Assembly: GCA_900548355.1 (NCBI GenBank) | Contig: URKR01000002.1 | Location: 62,001-126,000, forward strand | DNA length: 64,000 nt | Reading direction: 5' to 3' | From: an uncultured Oscillospiraceae bacterium | GTDB taxonomy: Bacteria; Bacillota; Clostridia; Oscillospirales; Ruminococcaceae | In this document: one piece after another, positions 26,342 to 35,491 of the stretch | Layout of the letters: each line of letters begins with the position of its first letter | Numbering within the stretch: the stretch's first letter is position 1 | The notes under the pieces: model-generated | Told to the model about the DNA's origin: nothing | Databases searched by the model: none | The model's input: only the letters and a program-made list of their open reading frames with translations | Program-made: the position numbers and the translations under genes

Positions 26342-27556
26342 TCAGGCAGTTTCGCCTTCGGCCAGGACATAAGCGCCGTCCTGGATGGTGTACACCTTCG
26401 GCTCTTTGCTGATCATGCCGTTTTCATCCCAGGTCTGGCCTTCGCCGGTCGTGCCGCTGAAGGTCATGGAGGTGAAAGCGCCCTTGAGCGCTTCGCACAT
26501 ATCACTCACGCTCATATCGGGGGTGATGGTGCCGTCCTCCACGCACTGGTAGATTGCATAGACGCAGTCATACGCATCGGCTGCAAACTGGTTGGGCACT
26601 TCGTCGTTGAAAGCGGCCTTGTAGTTGTTCACAAAGGTGACGGTCGTCTCGTCTTCGCCGTAGGCAGAGAACGGGCACAGCATCATCAGGCCGTTGGCCA
26701 GGGTGGTGTCAAAGCCTTCCACGCCCAGAATGCCGTCCATGCCGTCGCAGCCGAAGAAGGTCGGCGCATAACCGGTGCGGTTGGCCGCAACCAGCACCTG
26801 GCTGGCTTCCTGATAGTAAATCGGCAGGAACACCAGGTCGGCGCCGGCATCCTGGCACTGGGCAACCTGGGTGGAAAGATCGCTCTTGTTGTCAGCGGTA
26901 AAGGAAGGCTGCGCCACAATGGTCAGGCCGTTGGCCTCCGCTTCGGCGACGAAGGCCTGGTAGATGCCGCTGGAATACGCATCGGACGAATCGTAGATGA
27001 TGCCGATCTGGGTGCCCAGCTGGTGCTCGGCAATGTAATCGGCGGCTGCCTTGCCCTGGTTGGGATCGGTGAAGCACATCTGGAAGATGTTGTCACCGGT
27101 CGTGGCGACCTCTTCAGCCGAAGCCGAAGGCGTCAGCATAAACATATTGTCATTGGCGGCCTCGGCGCCGACAGTCAGGCTCGGGTTGCTGGTCACGGTA
27201 CCGACCAGAATCTGCATACCCCAGTCTTTCAGGTTGTTGTAGGCGTTCAGCGCCGTTTCGGGGTCGCTTTCATCGTCCTCAAACTGCATTTCAAAAACGG
27301 TATAGCCGGCGGCTTCGTTGATCTCCTGCACGGCCAGCTCGGCGCCCTGCTGCACGGCGATGCCGTACGCGGCGTTGCCGCCGGTTGTGGGGCCGATGCC
27401 GCCGAGCTTGATCGGGGTGGCGGAGCCTTCGGCCGTGGCCGCGCTGCTCGCGGTGGTGCTTTCCGCAGCCGAGGAAGCCTCGGTGCCGGTGGAACCGCAG
27501 GCGGCCAGGCTCAAAGCCATGGCGGCCGCCAGCGATGCGCTGATCAGTTTTTTCAT
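26342..27556 (-). CDS. livJ: Branched-chain amino-acid binding lipoprotein LivJ/LivK type
   Basis: A 404-residue extracellular binding protein (periplasmic-binding-protein family 6). The lipoprotein signal MKKLISASLAAAMALSLAAC puts the lipidated Cys at residue 20, followed by a Ser/Thr/Ala linker. Fold landmarks are IKLGGIGPTTGGNAAYG and DAYDCVYAIYQCVED near the C-terminus. The start at 27556 has AGGAGGG. It is transcribed from its own promoter and followed by a terminator, so binding protein should exceed permease. Confidence 0.95.
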   Translation of the reverse strand: MKKLISASLAAAMALSLAACGSTGTEASSAAESTTASSAATAEGSATPIKLGGIGPTTGGNAAYGIAVQQGAELAVQEINEAAGYTVFEMQFEDDESDPETALNAYNNLKDWGMQILVGTVTSNPSLTVGAEAANDNMFMLTPSASAEEVATTGDNIFQMCFTDPNQGKAAADYIAEHQLGTQIGIIYDSSDAYSSGIYQAFVAEAEANGLTIVAQPSFTADNKSDLSTQVAQCQDAGADLVFLPIYYQEASQVLVAANRTGYAPTFFGCDGMDGILGVEGFDTTLANGLMMLCPFSAYGEDETTVTFVNNYKAAFNDEVPNQFAADAYDCVYAIYQCVEDGTITPDMSVSDMCEALKGAFTSMTFSGTTGEGQTWDENGMISKEPKVYTIQDGAYVLAEGETA

Positions 27557-27660
27557 GATGATTTCCCTCCTAATCGATGTCGGAGCGTTTGCTGCGCCCC
27601 GGCGGCGCCCCGGGATTCCCCGGTGCGGGCCGCACATGCCCGGCGCCGCTATATAAAGGT

Positions 27661-27689
27661 ATTATAATCTTATCCGCCGGTGCCCGCAA
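27661..27689 (-). promoter_or_regulatory. Promoter of livJ
   Basis: Minus-strand TTGCGG (27689-27684), a 17-bp spacer and TATAAT (27666-27661). Confidence 0.75.
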
Positions 27690-27815
27690 GCCGCGAACCT
27701 GCCATAGATTGTTTACAATTTCTTTGCCGTTGTGGGCAGGATGCCCAAAAAGATTACAGAAAATTATCAAAAACAGCCAAAGAACCAGAACTTGCCGGAA
27801 AAAATCCGCTGGAAT

Positions 27816-27844
27816 TTGACAAACCCAACGGGATTTTGCATAAT
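27816..27844 (+). promoter_or_regulatory. Promoter of xpt
   Basis: TTGACA at 27816-27821, a 17-bp spacer and CATAAT at 27839-27844. The leader of about 35 bases is too short for a purine riboswitch. The stretch 27690-27815 is AT-rich and holds no gene. Confidence 0.75.
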
Positions 27845-27885
27845 AAATAAAATAGCCCAAGTTTACAAGAGAGGGGACGTATTCT

Positions 27886-28464
27886 ATGAAGTTGCTCGAG
27901 GATCGCATCCGGCAGGAAGGTCAGGTTCGCCCGGGGCAGGTGCTCAAAGTCGATTGCTTTTTGAACCACCAGCTGGACGTTCAGCTGCTCGATGCGATCG
28001 GGGCGGAGTTTGGCCGCATTTTTGGCGCCGACGGCGTCAATAAAATCCTTACAATCGAGGCTTCCGGCATCGCAATTGCCTGCATGACGGCGCGCCACTT
28101 TGGCGTGCCGGTTGTCTTTGCCAAAAAAGCGAAGAGCAAGAATATTGACGGCGACGTCTATACCGCGCCGGTGCGTTCCTATACTTATGGCAAGGAATAT
28201 ACCATCACCCTGGCCCAGAAATTCCTCGGCCCGGATGATCGTGTACTGATTGTGGACGACTTCCTTGCCAACGGCCAGGCCATGCACGGGCTTTTGGATA
28301 TCTGCCGCCAGGCCGGCGCCTCTGTGGCGGGAATCGGCATCTGTATCGAAAAGGGGTTCCAGCCCGGCGGCGCCGAACTGCGCCGGGCCGGTTACAAGCT
28401 TGCAAGCCTCGCCATTGTAGATTCCATGACCGATGAGGGTGACATCACCTTCCGGGAACAATAA
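27886..28464 (+). CDS. xpt: Xanthine phosphoribosyltransferase
   Basis: A 192-residue salvage enzyme that joins xanthine to PRPP to give XMP, which GuaA elsewhere in this window turns into GMP. The PRPP-binding motif VLIVDDFLANGQA lies near residue 122, and the N-terminal MKLLEDRIRQEGQVRPGQVLKVD is typical of Xpt. AGAGGGG precedes the ATG. It is monocistronic, with a terminator 48 bases after the stop. No pbuX permease gene follows, unlike in Bacillus. Confidence 0.95.
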   Translation: MKLLEDRIRQEGQVRPGQVLKVDCFLNHQLDVQLLDAIGAEFGRIFGADGVNKILTIEASGIAIACMTARHFGVPVVFAKKAKSKNIDGDVYTAPVRSYTYGKEYTITLAQKFLGPDDRVLIVDDFLANGQAMHGLLDICRQAGASVAGIGICIEKGFQPGGAELRRAGYKLASLAIVDSMTDEGDITFREQ

Positions 28465-28511
28465 GAGCAGCCGCCGACGGCAGGAAGCCAACGGATGCCA
28501 TGCACATGAAA

Positions 28512-28538
28512 AAAGCGGCCCCGCGCAGGGGCCGCTTT
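28512..28538. terminator. Bidirectional terminator between xpt and the DUF4364 gene
   Basis: An 11-bp stem (AAAGCGGCCCC with its complement at 28528-28538), T6 on the minus side. Confidence 0.85.
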
Positions 28539-28560
28539 GCGTTTCATAATGGAAAGATGT

Positions 28561-29136
28561 TCACAGTGCGCCTTCGGGCCGGCGTTCGTCATCGCGCAGC
28601 GGCCGGGTCAGCGTGTCCAGCAGCGCACCGTAAATCTGGCTGCCGCGGGCAATAAAGCGGTTCTGCACTTCCTCGGCTGTCAGCGCGTCCGGCATGACCA
28701 GCTCCAGGCGGAAAATATCGGGCAACCCTTCGTCCCGGATTGAACAAAGCACCCGGTACCCATTTTCATCATGCAGCACCTCCGCATGGTTCTGCGCCGC
28801 ACGGTGCGCCCAGCTCTGCAGACGAATTACGGCTGAGATCGCGCTTTCCCGCACGCTGCGGGGCAGGTCTTCGGCCAGGGCGTTGGCCACAGAAGCCCCT
28901 TTCGGCGTAATGGTAAAACCGCCCTCGCCGGCGGCGATCAGCTGCTGGCGCTGCAATTCAGCCAGTGCGTCGGCAAATTCAAAATAATTGACGAGCTGCT
29001 CCTGCAGCAGGGCGTTTTGTAATGTTTCGCGGTCAACCGGGCCGGCTATCTTGACCATGTAACACAGAAGAAGGCGGATTTCGGTGTCGCTGGTCAGCCC
29101 GCCCGGTTTCACCCCGGCGGTAAATGCTTCCGCCAT
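28561..29136 (-). CDS. DUF4364-family protein
   Basis: A 191-residue protein matching the DUF4364 family of Clostridia. The first half (about 15-95) looks like a winged helix (TDTEIRLLLCYMVKIAGPVDRETLQNAL, then the QQLIAAGEGGFTITPKG wing), suggesting DNA or RNA binding. The second half is a mixed domain of unknown role. The start at 29136 has AAGGAAG. It has its own consensus promoter and terminator. Function unknown. Confidence 0.82.
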   Translation of the reverse strand: MAEAFTAGVKPGGLTSDTEIRLLLCYMVKIAGPVDRETLQNALLQEQLVNYFEFADALAELQRQQLIAAGEGGFTITPKGASVANALAEDLPRSVRESAISAVIRLQSWAHRAAQNHAEVLHDENGYRVLCSIRDEGLPDIFRLELVMPDALTAEEVQNRFIARGSQIYGALLDTLTRPLRDDERRPEGAL

Positions 29137-29169
29137 TGCAATCACTTCCTTGTGCAATCTGTGCTTCCA

Positions 29170-29198
29170 TTATACCGCAACTTTGGGGCCCTGGCAAG
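29170..29198 (-). promoter_or_regulatory. Promoter of the DUF4364 gene
   Basis: Minus-strand TTGCCA (29198-29193), a 17-bp spacer and TATAAT (29175-29170). Confidence 0.85.
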
Positions 29199-29201
29199 CA
29201 A

Positions 29202-30110
29202 TCAGCCGAACACAGTTTCAATCTGTTTGCGGCTTTTCGGGGTGGAATAGATCCACCGTTTGATCCGCCCGCGCGTCACAAAATAGTGCGGTTCAAACCG
29301 CAGCGGCTGGTTCAGGTTACGGTTGACCACCACCAGCTTGATCTTCATCTTGTCCGGCAGGATACTTTTGATGTATACGCTCACGGCCTGGCCGGGGTGC
29401 AGCTGGCGGTCCGGCTCAGCCAGGCCGGCCAGGTTGGGCGCAATCTCAATAAAGACGCCATATTCCTCCACGCTGCGCACAATGCCAACCACCGTCTCGC
29501 CGGCGGCAAAGCAGGCTGCATTTTCACTCCATGTACCCAGCAATTCGCGCAGCGTCAGCACAATGCGGCCCTGGGCGTCGCGGTTTTTTACTGCGCAGAG
29601 CAGCTGCTGCCCCACCTGTACCCGGTCGGCCGGCGATGCAATGCGGGAAACCGAAAGGCAGTCGATCGGCAGCAGTGCCGAAATCCCGCACCCCACATCG
29701 CAAAACGCACCGAAGTTTTCAATGTGGGTCACGGTACAGGGGATGACGCTGCCGCTCTCCAGCTGATCGAGATAATTCTGCCGGCAGGCGCGCTGGGCTG
29801 CCGCGCGGGAAAGCAGGTAGACCGTTTCCCCCTGTTCCTCTGCGGTGCCGGTGATGAGAAAGCAGGTCGGCCGGCCCACTCGGGTCAACACGGCAATTTC
29901 CTTGATAGCCTCGCCCGGGGCGGGGTCCAGGCATTCCTCAAACGGCATGTATGCCCGCCGCCCACACAATGAAAACCGCAGCCGGCGGCAGGTATCAAAC
30001 GCCAGGGCGGTGCTTTGCAGCACTTCTCCGTTTTGGGCGCAGCGGTTCAAGTCTTCTTCGGTCAGGTGGTTGGCGTTGCGGCAAAGGCCTTCAGCACGGT
30101 AAGCAAGCAT
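29202..30110 (-). CDS. S1-domain RNA-binding protein
   Basis: A 302-residue protein with an N-terminal region of unknown fold (about 1-120, including CRRLRFSLCGRRAYMPFEECLDPAPG) followed by two S1 domains. The first (about 130-195) reads SGSVIPCTVTHIENFGAFCDVGCGISALLP, the second (about 205-265) ETVVGIVRSVEEYGVFIEIAPNLAGLAEP. It resembles short Clostridial relatives of ribosomal protein S1 and probably binds mRNA or the 30S subunit. It is divergent from the DUF951-prfA operon and ends just before the DUF4364 promoter. Confidence 0.85.
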   Translation of the reverse strand: MLAYRAEGLCRNANHLTEEDLNRCAQNGEVLQSTALAFDTCRRLRFSLCGRRAYMPFEECLDPAPGEAIKEIAVLTRVGRPTCFLITGTAEEQGETVYLLSRAAAQRACRQNYLDQLESGSVIPCTVTHIENFGAFCDVGCGISALLPIDCLSVSRIASPADRVQVGQQLLCAVKNRDAQGRIVLTLRELLGTWSENAACFAAGETVVGIVRSVEEYGVFIEIAPNLAGLAEPDRQLHPGQAVSVYIKSILPDKMKIKLVVVNRNLNQPLRFEPHYFVTRGRIKRWIYSTPKSRKQIETVFG

Positions 30111-30217
30111 TTTCGATTTCCTCTCTATTCTGGTATTCCGCCCGGGAAACACCCGCCCCTGTGGGCCGGATGCGCCGGAAGGCGGTTGGTTAACTGTATG
30201 CGGCGGGCGGTATGAAC

Positions 30218-30245
30218 TTGCAAAAACGCCCGTATGGTATATAAT
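30218..30245 (+). promoter_or_regulatory. Promoter of the DUF951-prfA operon
   Basis: TTGCAA at 30218-30223, a 16-bp spacer and TATAAT at 30240-30245. Confidence 0.7.
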
Positions 30246-30286
30246 AGAATGGCAAAAACTTCTGACGGGAAAGGCGGTGCCGGGCG

Positions 30287-30478
30287 ATGGATGTCCAGGT
30301 CGGCGATGTGATTCAGGTCAAAAAGAACCACCCCTGCGGGGCCAACCGGTTTGATGTACTGCGGGTGGGCATGGATTTCAAGATCCGCTGCCAGGGCTGC
30401 GGGCGGGAAGTCATGCTGCCCCGTGTCAAGATCGAGCGCAACATCAAAAAAGTTTTCCGCGGCGGCGCTGAAGTATAA
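30287..30478 (+). CDS. DUF951-family small protein
   Basis: A 63-residue protein of the DUF951 family: [22 protein letters not shown], then a [12 protein letters not shown] motif and a basic C-terminus ([10 protein letters not shown]). The Cys residues (in PCG and CQGCG) may bind zinc. In many Firmicutes a DUF951 gene lies beside translation or chromosome genes, and its role is unknown. It starts the run DUF951-prfA-ywlC-coaE-slt-M18, all on one strand with short gaps. Confidence 0.9.
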   Translation: MDVQVGDVIQVKKNHPCGANRFDVLRVGMDFKIRCQGCGREVMLPRVKIERNIKKVFRGGAEV

Positions 30479-30516
30479 GCTCCGGCCCGCTCATCTTTTT
30501 CCCGAAAGGAACGCTT

Positions 30517-31602
30517 ATGTTTGAAGAAATGCCCGCCATCCAGCGCCGTTATGAGGAACTGGCCCACCGCATGGCCGAACCGCAGGCTGCAGCTGATGCC
30601 AAGGCCTATGCGGCGCTGATGCGCGACTATAAAGAGCTGACCCCTGTTGTGGAGGCCTGGCAGGCTTACCGCACCCTGCGCGATGAAATCGCGGAGGAGC
30701 AGGCCGCGCTTGAAGAGCCGGGGGCGGACCCTGCCTTCATCGATATGGTACAGCAGGAACTGCGCAAAAACAGGGAAACCCTGTCGTCGCTTGAAGAAAA
30801 TCTCAGGGGGCTTTTGCTGCCCAAGGATGCCGACGACGACAAGAGCATCATTATGGAAATCCGCGCCGGTACCGGCGGTGAGGAAGCCGCCCTTTTTGCC
30901 TATGACTTGTGGCGGATGTATACAATGTATGCGACCCGCCGCGGCTGGCGCTGTGAAACGGTCAGCGCCAACGAAACCGAGCTCGGCGGGCTTAAAGAGA
31001 TCGTTTTTTCGATTGAAGGCTCCGGCGTGTACAGCCGGCTTAAATTTGAAAGCGGCGCCCACCGTGTGCAGCGGGTGCCGGCTACCGAAGCACAGGGCCG
31101 CATCCAGACCTCGGCCGCGACCGTAGCGGTTATGCCTGAAGCCGAGGAAGTCGAGCTGGAACTTGACCCTAAAGACCTGCGGATTGATACGTTCCGCTCT
31201 TCCGGCGCGGGCGGCCAGCACATCAACAAAACCTCCAGCGCAATCCGGGTCACCCACCTGCCCACCGGCATGGTGGTGGAATGTCAGGACCAGCGCAGCC
31301 AGCGCGAAAACAAAGAGCGCGCGCTGACGGTGCTGCGCAGCCGGTTGCTTCAGCAAAAGCAGCAAGCCTATGACGAAGCGTACAACGCCCGCCGCCAAAG
31401 CCAGGTTGGCAGCGGCGACCGCAGCGAGCGTATCCGCACCTACAATTTCCCGCAGGGCCGCGTGACGGACCACCGCATCGGGTTGACCGTGTACAAGCTC
31501 GACGCAGTGCTCAACGGTGATCTGGATTTGATTGTTGAGCCGTTGCTGCTGGCAGACCGGGAGGAAAAGCTCAAACAGCAAAACGCGGCCGACGCCCACT
31601 GA
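30517..31602 (+). CDS. prfA: Peptide chain release factor 1
   Basis: A 361-residue factor that recognises UAA and UAG and triggers release of the finished protein. The stop-codon tripeptide is Pro188-Ala189-Thr190, and the catalytic GGQ is at 232-234 in [11 protein letters not shown]. Domain order and length are normal. GAAAGGA precedes the start. The methyltransferase gene prmC, which usually follows prfA in Firmicutes and modifies the GGQ glutamine, is not next to it here. Confidence 0.97.
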   Translation: MFEEMPAIQRRYEELAHRMAEPQAAADAKAYAALMRDYKELTPVVEAWQAYRTLRDEIAEEQAALEEPGADPAFIDMVQQELRKNRETLSSLEENLRGLLLPKDADDDKSIIMEIRAGTGGEEAALFAYDLWRMYTMYATRRGWRCETVSANETELGGLKEIVFSIEGSGVYSRLKFESGAHRVQRVPATEAQGRIQTSAATVAVMPEAEEVELELDPKDLRIDTFRSSGAGGQHINKTSSAIRVTHLPTGMVVECQDQRSQRENKERALTVLRSRLLQQKQQAYDEAYNARRQSQVGSGDRSERIRTYNFPQGRVTDHRIGLTVYKLDAVLNGDLDLIVEPLLLADREEKLKQQNAADAH

Positions 31603-31644
31603 ACGGCCGCGGCGCATATCCTTTAGTGAAAGGAAGTCCATTGC

Positions 31645-32664
31645 ATGAAAACCCAAGTGCTGCCTGTCAACGCGCAGAGCATTGCCCTCGCCGCTGACCT
31701 TTTGCGCCGTGGGGAACTTGTCGCGCTGCCGACCGAGACGGTCTACGGCATTGCGGCCGATGCGCGCAACCCCGAAGCAGTCAAAAAAATATTTGAAGCC
31801 AAGGGCCGCCCGCAGGACAACCCGCTGATTGTCCACATCTGCGGTATGCAGATGTTGCACGGCCTGGTTTCAAGCGTGCCGCCCCGGGCCGAAAAACTCG
31901 CCGCGGCTTTCTGGCCCGGCCCGCTCACGATGGTGTTGCCCCGCGGCCCCGAGGTGGCCGATGTCACCTGCGCCGGGCTGGATACCGTCGGAATCCGCAT
32001 GCCGTCCCACCCTGTTGTGCAGGCGGTGATTCAAGCATCCGGCGTGGCGTTTGCCGCGCCTTCGGCCAACCTTTCCGGCAAGCCGAGCCCGACCAATGCG
32101 GCTGATACGTTTGCCGATATGGACGGCCGCCTGCCGCTGATTCTGGATGGGGGAGAGAGCAAAGTCGGGGTTGAATCGACCGTCGTCTCGGTGGTGGGCG
32201 AACATCCGGTGCTGCTGCGCCCCGGTTACATCACCAAAGAACAGATGGAGGCCGCCCTTGGGGAGGAAGTCCTTGTCTCCCACGCAATTCTGGAAAAGCT
32301 GCGCCCCGGAGAGACCGCCCGCAGCCCCGGCATGAAGTACAAACACTATGCCCCCAAGGCCCAGGTCACCATTGTACAGGGCGGCTTTGCACAGTACCGC
32401 GCCTATGTGGCGGCCCATGCCGGGCCCGGCGTCTATGCGCTCTGCTTTGACGGCGAGGGCGCGCAGCTGCCGGTGCCGGCGATCGAGTACGGCGGCGCCG
32501 GAGACGATGCTGCCCAGGCCCACCACCTGTTTGCGGCGCTGCGCGCGCTGGACCGCGCCGGCGCCCGGGTGGCATACGCCCGCGCGCCGGAGCGTGACGG
32601 CGTTGCAATGGCGGTTTACAACCGGCTGCTGCGGGCGGCAGCCTTCCGCGTTGTGGAGGTGTGA
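31645..32664 (+). CDS. ywlC: L-threonylcarbamoyladenylate synthase (YwlC/Sua5)
   Basis: A 339-residue enzyme that makes threonylcarbamoyl-AMP for the t6A modification of tRNAs reading ANN codons. The YrdC domain (about 1-200) contains LPTETVYGIAADA, KIFEAKGRPQDNPL and SANLSGKPSPT. The linker SPGMKYKHYAPKA leads to a C-terminal Sua5 domain (about 230-339). TsaD, which uses this product, is encoded at 52339-53346. It is followed by coaE after three bases. Confidence 0.96.
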   Translation: MKTQVLPVNAQSIALAADLLRRGELVALPTETVYGIAADARNPEAVKKIFEAKGRPQDNPLIVHICGMQMLHGLVSSVPPRAEKLAAAFWPGPLTMVLPRGPEVADVTCAGLDTVGIRMPSHPVVQAVIQASGVAFAAPSANLSGKPSPTNAADTFADMDGRLPLILDGGESKVGVESTVVSVVGEHPVLLRPGYITKEQMEAALGEEVLVSHAILEKLRPGETARSPGMKYKHYAPKAQVTIVQGGFAQYRAYVAAHAGPGVYALCFDGEGAQLPVPAIEYGGAGDDAAQAHHLFAALRALDRAGARVAYARAPERDGVAMAVYNRLLRAAAFRVVEV

Positions 32665-32667
32665 GCC

Positions 32668-33264
32668 ATGCGCGTGATCGGGATCACCGGCCGCTCCGGC
32701 TGCGGCAAATCCACCGTTACCAAGCTGTATGCATCCAAAGGCTACCCCTGCATTGACGCCGACCTCATCGCGCGGGAGGTATTGCAGCCCGGTTCGCCCT
32801 GCCTGGCCCGGTTGCAAAATGTCTTTGGTTCTGATATTGTAGAGGAGTCGGGCCTTGTGCGCCGGCATCTGCTGGCTGACCGTGCCTTTGCCACCCCGGC
32901 GGGCACCCGCGCCCTGACCGAAATCACCCACCCTGAAATTCTGCGCCGCATTGATGCACGCCTGGCCCAGGCAAGGCAGAAGGGGGCAAAGCTCGCCTTT
33001 GTCGATGGCGCGGTTATTGTTGGCACGCCGTTTGAAACGCGGTGCGACGGTATCCTGCTGGTTACGGCGCCGTATGAACAAAGCGTTGCGCGTATCTGCG
33101 CGCGGGACAGTCTCTCGCCCGCCATGGCCCGCCGGCGTCTGGACGCCCAGACGCCGGAATCCGCTTTGCGCGCCGCAGCAGATTGGGTGCTGGAAAATGA
33201 TTCTACCCCGCAGCGCCTGTGCGAACGGGCGCTTGCACTTCTTGCCCGGTTGGAGGGGGAATAG
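32668..33264 (+). CDS. coaE: Dephospho-CoA kinase
   Basis: A 198-residue kinase for the last step of coenzyme A synthesis. The P-loop GITGRSGCGKST is at residues 4-15, followed by CIDADLIAREV and the lid region (RICARDSLSPAMARRRL). Length is normal. It starts three bases after ywlC without its own promoter, so it is co-transcribed and probably translationally coupled. Confidence 0.96.
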   Translation: MRVIGITGRSGCGKSTVTKLYASKGYPCIDADLIAREVLQPGSPCLARLQNVFGSDIVEESGLVRRHLLADRAFATPAGTRALTEITHPEILRRIDARLAQARQKGAKLAFVDGAVIVGTPFETRCDGILLVTAPYEQSVARICARDSLSPAMARRRLDAQTPESALRAAADWVLENDSTPQRLCERALALLARLEGE

Positions 33265-33285
33265 CCCCCTCCGGAAAGGAGGCTT

Positions 33286-33906
33286 ATGAAATACAACGCC
33301 CCCCGCAAATCCCGCCCGGCGCGCCGGCTGGCCCCGGCGCTCGCTGCATTGGTTGTGTTACTGCTGGCAGTCGGCATCCTGGTTACAACCTTTGGCCGCA
33401 CCCAAATTGAAGAAATGGAATATCCCCGCCGGTATGAAGAATATGTCACCTACTATGCCGATAAATATGAGCTTGACCCGCTTGTGCTCTATGCATTTAT
33501 CCGTACAGAAAGCAATTTCAACCCCGAAGCGGAATCAAGCGCTGGTGCGCGCGGGCTCATGCAGATTACGGAAATTACCTTTGACTGGATCAAATCCCGC
33601 ATAGCGCCCTCCGAAACGCTGACTTTTGACGACCTGTATGACCCGGAGGTCAACATCCGGTTCGGCAGCTATTATGTGGCCTACTGCCTGCTGGAGTATG
33701 GCGACCTGGCCACGGCGGCGGCCGCCTACCACAGCGGCCTTGGCACGGTGGGGGAACTGCTTGCAAACCCGGACTATTCATCCGACGGGCGCACCCTGGA
33801 TGAGTTCCCATACCCGCAGATGCGCCGCTATGTGCACAAGATTACAACAAGCTACGCGCGCTACTGCGAAATCTATGCTTCCGACGCGCCGGCCTCTGCC
33901 GGCTGA
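33286..33906 (+). CDS. Membrane-anchored lytic transglycosylase (SLT domain)
   Basis: A 206-residue murein lytic transglycosylase with a basic N-terminus and one membrane helix (about 20-37), then an extracellular SLT domain. The catalytic acid is Glu75 in IRTESNFNPEAES, followed by GARGLMQI and YHSGLGTV, the typical goose-lysozyme-like motifs. It cleaves peptidoglycan glycan strands. GGAAAGGAGG precedes the ATG. It is in the same run as coaE. Confidence 0.93.
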   Translation: MKYNAPRKSRPARRLAPALAALVVLLLAVGILVTTFGRTQIEEMEYPRRYEEYVTYYADKYELDPLVLYAFIRTESNFNPEAESSAGARGLMQITEITFDWIKSRIAPSETLTFDDLYDPEVNIRFGSYYVAYCLLEYGDLATAAAAYHSGLGTVGELLANPDYSSDGRTLDEFPYPQMRRYVHKITTSYARYCEIYASDAPASAG

Positions 33907-33995
33907 CGCGAAACGCGGCGCAGCCGCTCCGCCGGAAAAGGCGTGCGAGCATTTGCGCCGATAGAAGAAACAACAGGAAAGGAAGTTTTATTGCT

Positions 33996-35390
33996 ATGGC
34001 AAAAAACGGAAAAGAACTTGAAGCACTGCTCTACAAAAACGACCCCGTGGTCGAAGATCACCCCGAATGCCTGGCCGCAGCGCAGGAATTCTGTGAAGGG
34101 TACAAGAAGTTCCTGGATAACGCCAAGACCGAGCGTGAAGCCGCCGCCTACAGCGAGGAGCTGCTCAAGGCCGCCGGCTACCGCCCGTTTGTGCCCGGCA
34201 TGGCGCTGAAGGCTGGCGACAAGGTGTACCAGATCAACCGCGGCAAGTGCGTGCTCGCCGCAACAATCGGCACGAAGAGCCTGGCCGAGGGCTTCCACCT
34301 CAACATTGCCCACATCGACGCTCCGCGCCTTGACCTGCGTCCGGTGCCGCTGTATGAGGACAAGGGCCTCGGTTACTTCCGCACCCATTACTACGGCGGT
34401 GTGCGCAAGTACCAGTGGGCCACCATCCCACTTGCGCTGCACGGCGTCATTGTCAAGGCGGATGGCTCCACCGTCCGGGTCTGTATCGGTGAAAAGCCCG
34501 AAGACCCCGTATTCTGCATCACCGACCTGCTGCCCCACCTTGCGGCCAAGCAGAACGAGAAGAAACTGCCCGAGGGCATCACCGGCGAGAATCTCAACGT
34601 CCTGATCGCCTCCACCCCGATTGAGGATAAGACGGTCGAAAACCGTGTCAAACTCAACGTCCTCTCTATGCTCAACGAAGCGTACGGCATCTCCGAACGT
34701 GATTTCACCCGCGCGGAGATTGAGGTTGTGCCGGCTTTCTGCGCCCGCGATATCGGCCTTGACCGCGCGATGATCGGCGCCTACGGCCATGACGACCGTG
34801 TTGACGCCTACCCCGCGCTGATGGCTGAGATCGGTGCGAAGAACCCCGCGCACACCACCGTCTGCATCCTGACCGATAAAGAGGAAGTCGGCTCCGACGG
34901 CGTGACCGGCATGAACAGCGAGTATGGCTTCGCCTTCCTGCGCGCGCTCTGCACGATGGAAGGCGTGGACCCCGACACGGCCTTTGCCGCTTCGAAGTGC
35001 ATCTCCTCTGATGTGACCGCAGCCTATGACCCTTCCTATGCCGAAGCGTTTGAGCCGAACAACGGCACCTATGCCGGGCGCGGCGTCGCCATCTACAAGT
35101 ACACCGGCGCCCGCGGCAAAAGCTCGACCAGCGATGCCTGCGCCGAACTGGTCGGCTACCTGACCAACCTGTTCGACCAAAACGGCGTGGCCTGGCAGAT
35201 CGGCGAAATGGGCAAGATCGATCTGGGCGGCGGCGGTACCATCGCGAAGTATGTGGCCAACCGCAATATTGACACGATCGACCTTGGCGTGCCGGTGCTC
35301 TCGATGCACTCTCCGTTTGAAGTCGTGTCCAAGCTGGATGTGTACATGGCTTTCAAAGCGTTTGAGGCCTTCTGCGCCAACGCGGAATAA
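33996..35390 (+). CDS. apeA: M18-family aminopeptidase
   Basis: A 464-residue zinc aminopeptidase of family M18, which trims acidic or other N-terminal residues in the cytoplasm. Landmarks are His106 in NIAHIDAPRLD, the catalytic/metal Glu pair 296-297 in DKEEVGSDG, the SSDVTAAYDPS segment and His438 in LSMHSPFEVV. Length fits bacterial M18 enzymes. GGAAAGGAAG lies upstream. It ends the run at a strong terminator. Specificity is not deducible. Confidence 0.93.
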   Translation: MAKNGKELEALLYKNDPVVEDHPECLAAAQEFCEGYKKFLDNAKTEREAAAYSEELLKAAGYRPFVPGMALKAGDKVYQINRGKCVLAATIGTKSLAEGFHLNIAHIDAPRLDLRPVPLYEDKGLGYFRTHYYGGVRKYQWATIPLALHGVIVKADGSTVRVCIGEKPEDPVFCITDLLPHLAAKQNEKKLPEGITGENLNVLIASTPIEDKTVENRVKLNVLSMLNEAYGISERDFTRAEIEVVPAFCARDIGLDRAMIGAYGHDDRVDAYPALMAEIGAKNPAHTTVCILTDKEEVGSDGVTGMNSEYGFAFLRALCTMEGVDPDTAFAASKCISSDVTAAYDPSYAEAFEPNNGTYAGRGVAIYKYTGARGKSSTSDACAELVGYLTNLFDQNGVAWQIGEMGKIDLGGGGTIAKYVANRNIDTIDLGVPVLSMHSPFEVVSKLDVYMAFKAFEAFCANAE

Positions 35391-35395
35391 AGCAT

Positions 35396-35442
35396 AGCGG
35401 CGTTTCGCTCTTCCGCACGGAAGGGCCGAAACGCCGCTTTTA
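35396..35442 (+). terminator. Terminator of the prfA-apeA run
   Basis: A 12-bp stem (AGCGGCGTTTCG and its complement at 35427-35438) with an inner hairpin, then TTTT. Confidence 0.88.
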
Positions 35443-35491
35443 TACTTTTTCGACAGTCTGGGGGCATCGGTTTTTCCGGTGTCCTTTTTTG

